Origin: Lyophyllum atratum
Taxonomy: Eukaryota > Basidiomycota > Agaricomycetes > Agaricales > Lyophyllaceae
Reading direction: 5' to 3'
NCBI GenBank assembly: GCA_014905825.1
Contig: JACGCN010000029.1
Coordinates: forward strand, 434,001-498,000
DNA: 64,000 nt
The translations under genes were made by a program, and so were the position numbers. Of this stretch, positions 58,523 through 64,000 are shown in pieces (the first letter of the stretch is position 1; each line of letters opens with the position of its first letter). Under the pieces are notes generated by a model. It worked only from the letters and a program-made list of their open reading frames with translations. It made no database searches and was not told the origin of the DNA.

Positions 58523-60562
58523 ATGTCGACCGAGGTTCCTTCGGAGACCACCCCGTTGCTGGTAGCGGACCCTGACCTTAAGCATGAGCTGGTCTACAAA
58601 CGGTTCTCGCCCCGTCGAAAACTGGTTATCTTGATTCTGATATCGTGGTGCGGTTTGATTCCCAGTACGTGCACGCTGCTAATACCCTGGGGTCTATCGT
58701 CACACTCACCCCCCTCGCAGTGTTCATCTCCGGAAGTTTTCTCCCTTCAATACCCGATATCGCCAAAGATCTTAACACCACTGGTCCTATCATCAGGTCC
58801 GTCGACTGTCATCTAGGGAGATCCCTGCTAATTTGACAAACAGCCTAGCTGTCAGTTTGTCAATGTTTGCGTCAAGTCTTGGAGGTCTTTCAGGGGCAGG
58901 ATATTCCACATACTGCAGGTTTTTCGCATTTTTTGAGATGCGGCTAACAGCTGACATAGCCTTGCAGATGGTCGGCGACCTGTCTATATTTTTTTATTAC
59001 CCTTGTGCTGCATAGGGACCTTCGGGGTTGCACTGTCGAAAACCGTCCCACAGCTCATGGTATGGCGCTTCATTCAGGTTTTCGGTGCGGCACCTGCAAT
59101 GACAGTGGGAGCTGGCACCATCGGAGATCTCTACGCCCTCGAAGAACGGGGGCAGGCGATGGGAATCTACTTCGCCGTGAGTCTTTCGTGTATTCGTCTT
59201 CTCCACATCGCCTTTAAGCGCGCTCTAGGCATGCTTCCTTGGGCCTGCCTTAGCCCCATCTATTGGAGGTATGCAAGTCCACTTTCAACGCCTCGCCTAG
59301 GCTGATACTTCTTCTCTCAGGATTCGCCGCACAATATGCCTCTTGGCGCGTCATGCAAGCTGCCATAGGTGCAGTTGGGTGCGTGATGCTTATCTGCATG
59401 GTTCTATATTTCCCAGAAACCAGTCACCCTGGCAAGAGAGGAATAGACAGAATTTCGGAAGGCTCGCGGAGACTAGTCTTCGTCAACCCCTTAAAGCCTG
59501 TAACGCTATGGCGTAGCCCGATTCTTGTTGCCGTCGTGAGTATACGTTTAGCGACTTCTGAAGAAGCGCTGACTTGAATGTCGCCTTCTTCCAAGGCCTT
59601 TTCTGCGTTCACCGTTTTGTTATCAAACTTCGGTAGGTCGAGATTGGCATCCTCCTTTCTATTCTAAAGCTGTGATGCATCAGTCTTGTTGGTGCCCCTT
59701 GCCTACACAATTGTGAGTCGTACGTGCTCCAGTCCGGATTCTCGTTTGACGTCGGTTTCCGTCAAGGGAGTTCGATATAATATCACCAACACTGCTTTAA
59801 TTGGAGCGTGCTATCTCCCTGCTGGAATCGGAAGCATGAGTCTGTGTCTAGCGCTTGACTATATTCTTTATTACTGCCACTCACAAATTTTCAGTCGGAG
59901 CCCCATTAGCAGGGAGATTGTCTGATAAAGTTGTAATCGAATGGCGCAGACGACGTGGGGGCGTATGGTATCCTGAGGACCGATTACGGGGGACGTTTAT
60001 TGGAGCCTTCTTCCTTGTTCCCTTCAGCGTGCTATGTTCTGGACTCTTGACTCAATTCGTTCCCGGGAAGGTTGGCTTGATCCTCAACTTGATATGTTTG
60101 TTTTTCAATGGCCTTGGCGTACGTATCCACGGTCTTCGGAATTCACGTCACGCTATTGATATACCCTTCCTGCTAGTGCGATATTGTTCTCTGTCCGATC
60201 GGGGCATACGTCGTCGATATTTTTCGCGACCAGAGCGCTGAAGCCATAGCTGCAAATGTGTACGTCGTCAGCGCATCTTGCTCGCGGCCCACTAACCCTC
60301 GCCCGTTCAGTTCGTTTCGGGGATTCGCAATAGCTATCTCCATTTCCGGACTCCTCCCATTGATTGACGTAATCGGCGTCGGCGGGACCAACGCGCTGTC
60401 CGCTATCCTGGCGTGGATCGGAGGCTTGTAAGGATATCGTGATGACATCGATGACGAGAGGCACTGACCATTTCATACAGGGTATTATGGTGCACCATTC
60501 GGTATGGCACCCAGTTGCGGGCGTGGGTTGATGTTGGGTATTCCACGGCCGATACCAATTAA
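58523..60562 (+). CDS. MFS transporter, DHA1 type
   Basis: Start ATG 58523 (MSTEVPSETTPLLVADPDL), stop 60560-60562. The chain of exons gives the usual twelve-helix layout: FISGSFLPSIPDIAKDLNTT (58735), LAVSLSMFASSLGGLSGAGY, motif A GRRPVYIFLLPL, LMVWRFIQVFGAAPAMTVGA then LEERGQAMGIYFA. After these come GPALAPSIGGFAAQYASWRV, FPETSHPGKRGIDRI, TALIGACYLPAGIGS, GRLSDKVVIEWRRRRGGVWY, LICLFFNGLG, GLLPLIDVIGVGGTNALSAI and TIRYGTQLRAWVDVGYSTAD. The motif-A exon fits the frame only if the preceding exon ends at TAC-T and the intron starts with GC (58915), i.e. a GC..AG intron; otherwise there is a frameshift there. About nine introns. Substrate unknown; relatives export polyamines, drugs or organic acids. 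Confidence 0.78.
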
Positions 60563-61155
60563 TGACTTAGTATCGCACTATACACCGTCTGCACGTGAAG
60601 GCTGGCGAAAGCGCAACTCCCTACATAAGTTCGAGGCAATTCAACAATGGAGGGGTACATACCAGGTTGGCGAAAGCGGATTTGGGTCGCAGCCTATGAA
60701 TACTTTAGGCTGAGTTTCTCCCTGGCCGCAGTATCCATGCGCTGGAGACCGCCGCTCGAACATGGAGAGCCGGAGCCACCGACCTGGCTGACTCCTCACC
60801 AAACGTCATGACCAACGGACCACCGAGGATGTACCCCACAATGACATAGGCGGTCGCCCGCACAGTACCACGGACAAGATATTGCGTCTCAAAGTTTAGA
60901 CATAATGCCCATTTCGCTCAATATCTCGAGCACATGCAACGACGTTCGTTGTTCAGTGCCGTTAACGTCGTTATACGAGCATGGCGTATCAAGCAGATTG
61001 TCACCCTTCAGTTCATTGTACATCCACTTCATGATGGTGTCACTGACGAATTGACAGAACTGTGATGATTTCCCGGGCCGCACCCTGCGCCCTCCTTTTT
61101 ATACCGACTGCCATTCAAGTTAGCGTTCTTCAGGTCATCCTGTCTTCTTGAAGTT
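60563..61155. other. region with minus-strand membrane-like frame of unknown status
   Basis: A 64-codon frame (60889-61083 minus, MRPGKSSQFCQFV..) is followed, in another register, by an open stretch of about 60 codons, FETQYLVRGTVRATAYVIVG then YILGGPLVMTFGEESARS (60900-60720 minus). The second part has a plausible transmembrane helix. They may be exons of one gene or a frameshifted relic; I do not recognise the family. Confidence 0.3.
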
Positions 61156-61591
61156 ATGGCTCACTTCAAGCTCATCGCATTTATTATCTTCGCTGTAATC
61201 TCGCAAAGCATCGCCACCCCAGCGGCATTACCCTTTCTTCCATGTTCGTCGATTCTCATAGCCGAGCACTCATCGTTTGTACCATGTCCACTGACAGTCC
61301 CTCTTATTCACTCGTTTAGGCAGCGTAGGTTTCTCCAGCCAACGTTATACCATCCCTTGCATGCTAACTTTATAATTATAGAAATGTAAATCTTTTTGAC
61401 TGTCCACAATATTTCGGAATCCTACCCAAGTCCGTGTTCCACAGGTCCAGCGGGATTCACATGTTGCACCCAGGGTTCTCCGAGGCCAGATGAAGGAATG
61501 TGCGTAAATTCCTAGACGCTCGTCCAGCAGCTTCTGACGTCGTGTTCCTTCATCACAGCTGCGTAAACTCATCTTCCTGCCCCACTTGAAC
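61156..61591 (+). CDS. small secreted cysteine-rich peptide
   Basis: The first exon has a clear signal peptide (MAHFKLIAFIIFAVISQSIA, then TPAALPFLP). Downstream exons give GPAGFTCCTQGSPRPDEG (from 61441), then, after an intron GTGCGT..TCACAG, ICVNSSSCPT and a stop at 61589-61591. Four cysteines (CC..C..C) remain in the mature part. One or two very short exons between 61250 and 61400 are needed to connect the signal peptide to the cysteine-rich part and I could not place them with certainty. A TATA-like TTTTTATACC lies about 55 bases upstream of the ATG. Small secreted cysteine-rich proteins of fungi are often induced during development or host contact; no specific function can be assigned. 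Confidence 0.5.
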
Positions 61592-62527
61592 GGTTGGCTA
61601 TTCCAAACCCCTGTTCGTGCGTATTACTGTTCACAGGGCGAATCACACGCCATCTCCACTTATCCGTCAGTCTTATAGGTTTTCACAGATCCTGTAATTC
61701 CATACGCAGTTCAAATCAAGTAACATGGTCACCGACAGGAACGTCCACCTGCGGACGTGAGAATATCATTGGCCCTAGAAAAACTTGCGCCACATGAAGT
61801 AGCGGGTATAGGCAAACCCATTGTGAGAAAGACCCCCGTGACAAAACATCGGCCTAGTCATGACTCGGAGAACCCAGCCCCCAACCCTTTTGCCATTGAC
61901 CATCCACGATTCAAAACAAAACATATATTTTGTGAGTGTGGTATCGTATATCATAGTACTACATTGGTATGCGCATATATATATGTGTGTAAGAGATTTC
62001 AGGGATCCATCATGGGGTCGGTGGGAGATACTGGTACAGCTCGCGCTAGCGCATGAGAGGGGAGAGAGAGAAATGGGAACAGAAACGGAGAGAGGAGGGG
62101 AGGAAGAGGGAAAAGTCAAATCTCCTGCCAACATGACCACGAACAATTGCAAGCAACCGCGAAACACCAATCCAAGCCTCACGCGCGAACAAAAGTCCAT
62201 CTCATCATACGAGAACGAGAAGAAAAAACTGAGAAGTTGAAGAGGTTTTTTTTGATGGTGGTACAGTGAAATGGGTCAACAGCGGGGAGATGCCAATGCC
62301 AATGCGGGTGGGATGTCAAGGTAGAATAGAAGGTGATATGAAGTGCGGAAATCACATGAGGGAGGAACAGAAAAAGAGAACAACCTGATAAATTCCGCCG
62401 TCCCAAGGCGCGATGGTAACGCAAGAGATTTGGCGAGTCCGAACCCTCGGGTGATATCCAGGCAGCGCGTAGTCCCCAAACCCCTCGATAATACTCCTCG
62501 ACTCGCATATCGAATCGCCGCTCCAAC
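61592..62527. other. intergenic, low-complexity purine-rich stretch
   Basis: A G/A-rich block (62050-62110) and ATATATATATGTGTG near 61975. Frames here are low-complexity shadows. Confidence 0.4.
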
Positions 62528-64000
62528 TCAACTCGATGACAGGGCCTTAGAGGTGTGCAAGTTAGGAAGCACGGCGGGCACAGTCCACCCAGGCACCTCC
62601 CAGTCCTCAACCCCCTCAATAAACCTGCTCAGCTCCTCGAGATCCTCCACATCCTCCTCCTCTCCCCGCTCCAGATGTCCGTCTCCACCTCCGTAAGGGT
62701 ATGCAGGTTCGCCTGCATATCCGCCCTCGCCCTCTTCATCACCATCAAGGCCGGCTCCGTCTGCGCCAGCAAGCTCAAAAGGTCGAGGAAGCGGAAGGTT
62801 CGCGTGCCGCGCAAGAGGCGAGCTCGTGCGCCATTTATCGTTGCTGTTGTTGTTGGTACGTATATCGTTCCTGTATCCAAGCGGCGTCTTCCTCTGCCCA
62901 AGCGGCCGACACGTCTCATTCCTCCTCAAAATCATCTTCGCCACAAGCTGCTTCATACTCCCCACCCCTCTCCCCCCCCCTCCCTTTCTTCCCCTCCTTC
63001 TCCCCACTCTCAATCCCACTCCCACTCCCACTCCCCGCCTCCGTTTCACACCCGACCAGATCCCGCTGCGCCATCTTCAACCTCAACATCTCCCCAATCT
63101 CCCTCCCCCTCTCCTTCTCCCCCTTCCTCGCCCTTCTCACATCCCACCTTGCCCGAACCAGCCCTTTCTCCAATAACGTTGTTTCGAGCGTCCGAGCCTC
63201 CTTCTCGCGCGCCAGGGCGTTCTGTCGGAGCTCACAGAGGCGCCGCATGTCGGGGTCGGAGAGGAGGTGCGGGTCGAGGTCGAGGTCGTCGGGGGAGGGG
63301 GAGCGGGGTGGGGGGACGTCGTCTAGGAGGAGGAGGCTGCTGCGTGAGGGGGAGCCGGGACTTGAACCGGGGGCGTAGGTGGTGGTGTCGTCGCCGGGGA
63401 AGTGGGGAAAGGAAGGCGGGGAGAGGTCGGGTGGGAGGAGGTCGTCGTCGGTGTCGCCGCCGGGGAGGGAGAGGAGTGTGGGGCCGGGGGAAGGGGGGGA
63501 GGCGAGCATGGGGTCGGTGTCCCATGGGTCTGTATCGAAGTCTAAGTCCATTTCCGTGTCTGCGTCCATGTCTGCGTCTGTGGTTGGGTAATCCCCATCG
63601 GAGGTGGTGGGCAGGGACGAGGACGAAGAGGGGAGGGCAGAGAAAGAGCGCAGGGAGGGCGAGGTCGGTATATCCTCCTCGTCGAGTGATGGTAGAAAAT
63701 GAATCTGGTGTATGGCCGGCGGACTCGGGTGGGGGAAGGATTGATACTTCTCGTCGTACATCAAATCATCATCCTCGTCCAGGTCCAGATCCAGGTCGAG
63801 TTTTCGCATGAACGACGGAGCGGGCGAGCCGGGTGGGGATATGGGGGTCGGGAGGAGGTCCAGCTCCAGGTCCGAGTCGACGTCCATCTCCATCGAGGAG
63901 GTGGGGGAATCGCTCCAGGTGCTCTTGGGTGAGTAGTGGAGGTCGGGGATGTCGAGTGGGGGGAGGATGGGGCGCGATGATGATGACGAAGGTTCCGGGG
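62528..64000 (-). CDS. acidic, Asp/Pro-rich hypothetical protein, 5' end beyond the window
   Basis: An open frame enters at the right edge and continues through MEMDVDSDLELDLLPTPISP (63893) to about 62916. It is very rich in Asp, Ser and Pro (DLDLDLDEDDDLMYDEKYQS) and then has a charged helical region (RRLCELRQNALAREKEARTL, RARWDVRRARKGEKERGREI). Downstream, beyond one or more introns near 62860-62950, two different frames both look protein-like. One is FRFLDLLSLLAQTEPALMVM..WSGERRRMWRISRS, stop 62629. The other is EELSRFIEGVEDWEVPGWTV..LHTSKALSSS, stop 62528. I cannot tell which is used. The feature is 5' partial. No domain is recognisable; the composition suggests a nuclear or scaffold protein. 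The long plus-strand frame 62555-63811 is a shadow of this G/C-biased region. Confidence 0.55.

Noticed and set aside
63340..63375. Sequence resembling a tRNA T-arm (GGTTCAAGTCC on the minus strand)
   Set aside because: The stem pairs only four of five positions, no A-box or acceptor stem could be found at the right spacing, and it lies in coding sequence.
62555..63811. 418-codon plus-strand ORF
   Set aside because: Ser/Pro then Arg/Gly low-complexity translation complementary to the Asp/Pro-rich minus-strand gene.

Overview
The window reads as nuclear DNA of a filamentous basidiomycete, most likely an agaricomycete. Most coding genes are split by many short introns of about 45-70 bp with GT..AG ends, and exons are often only a few tens of bases long. 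The gene content is also typical: Argonaute, Prp4 kinase, Rad7, Mis12, shugoshin, glycoside hydrolases, MFS transporters, and small cysteine-rich and repeat proteins of a kind seen mainly in mushrooms and their relatives. I found no bacterial-style operons, CRISPR arrays, rRNA or convincing tRNA genes.

Layout. 1-5.0 kb is gene-poor, with short direct repeats near 3.9-4.1 kb. 5.1-5.8 kb (-) is a single-exon conserved hypothetical. 7.1-7.3 kb (-) is a possible 58-residue single-pass membrane peptide. 8.0-10.1 kb is a divergent pair, the kinetochore protein Mis12 (-) and an Alba-domain protein (+). 10.1-13.2 kb shows no gene I can support. 13.2-16.1 kb (-) is a multidrug/vacuolar amino-acid type MFS transporter. 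17.7-18.3 kb (-) is an 83-residue ten-cysteine protein built from six tiny exons. 19.2-19.8 kb (+) is a small lysine-rich protein. 20.5-22.1 kb (-) is a PP2C-like phosphatase whose catalytic residues are largely lost, divergent from a 640-residue disordered protein (22.4-24.3 kb, +). 24.7-26.8 kb (-) is shugoshin. 27.2-29.1 kb (-) is a cyclase-family enzyme. 29.5-32.1 kb (-) is Prp4 kinase. 32.3-32.9 kb (+) is a drastically shortened copy of the 13-16 kb transporter. 33.5-35.8 kb (+) is Rad7. 36.3-40.4 kb (-) is Argonaute, with a near-perfect 21-bp hairpin in its first exon. 41.4-42.7 kb (-) is a broken SERINC/TMS1 gene. 43.5-50.8 kb (+) holds two glycosidases (GH79 and GH3). 51.0-52.0 kb (-) is a multi-pass membrane protein. 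52.7-54.2 kb (-) is a C2-domain protein. 55.1-57.2 kb (-) holds two or three related repeat proteins. 58.5-60.6 kb (+) is a second MFS transporter. 61.2-61.6 kb (+) is a small secreted cysteine-rich peptide. 62.5-64.0 kb (-) is an acidic hypothetical that runs off the right edge.

How the genes relate. There is no single pathway. Chromosome biology is well represented (Mis12, shugoshin, Argonaute, Rad7, and Prp4 for splicing), and these conserved genes alternate with fast-evolving or decaying material: the shortened transporter, the pseudophosphatase, the SERINC pseudogene and the repeat-protein cluster. The most unusual items are the 153-residue transporter derivative with working splice signals, the PP2C pseudoenzyme, the repeat-protein family at 55-57 kb, the micro-exon cysteine-rich gene, and the hairpin at the start of the Argonaute coding sequence. 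Exon limits for most multi-intron genes were worked out by eye and should be treated as models.
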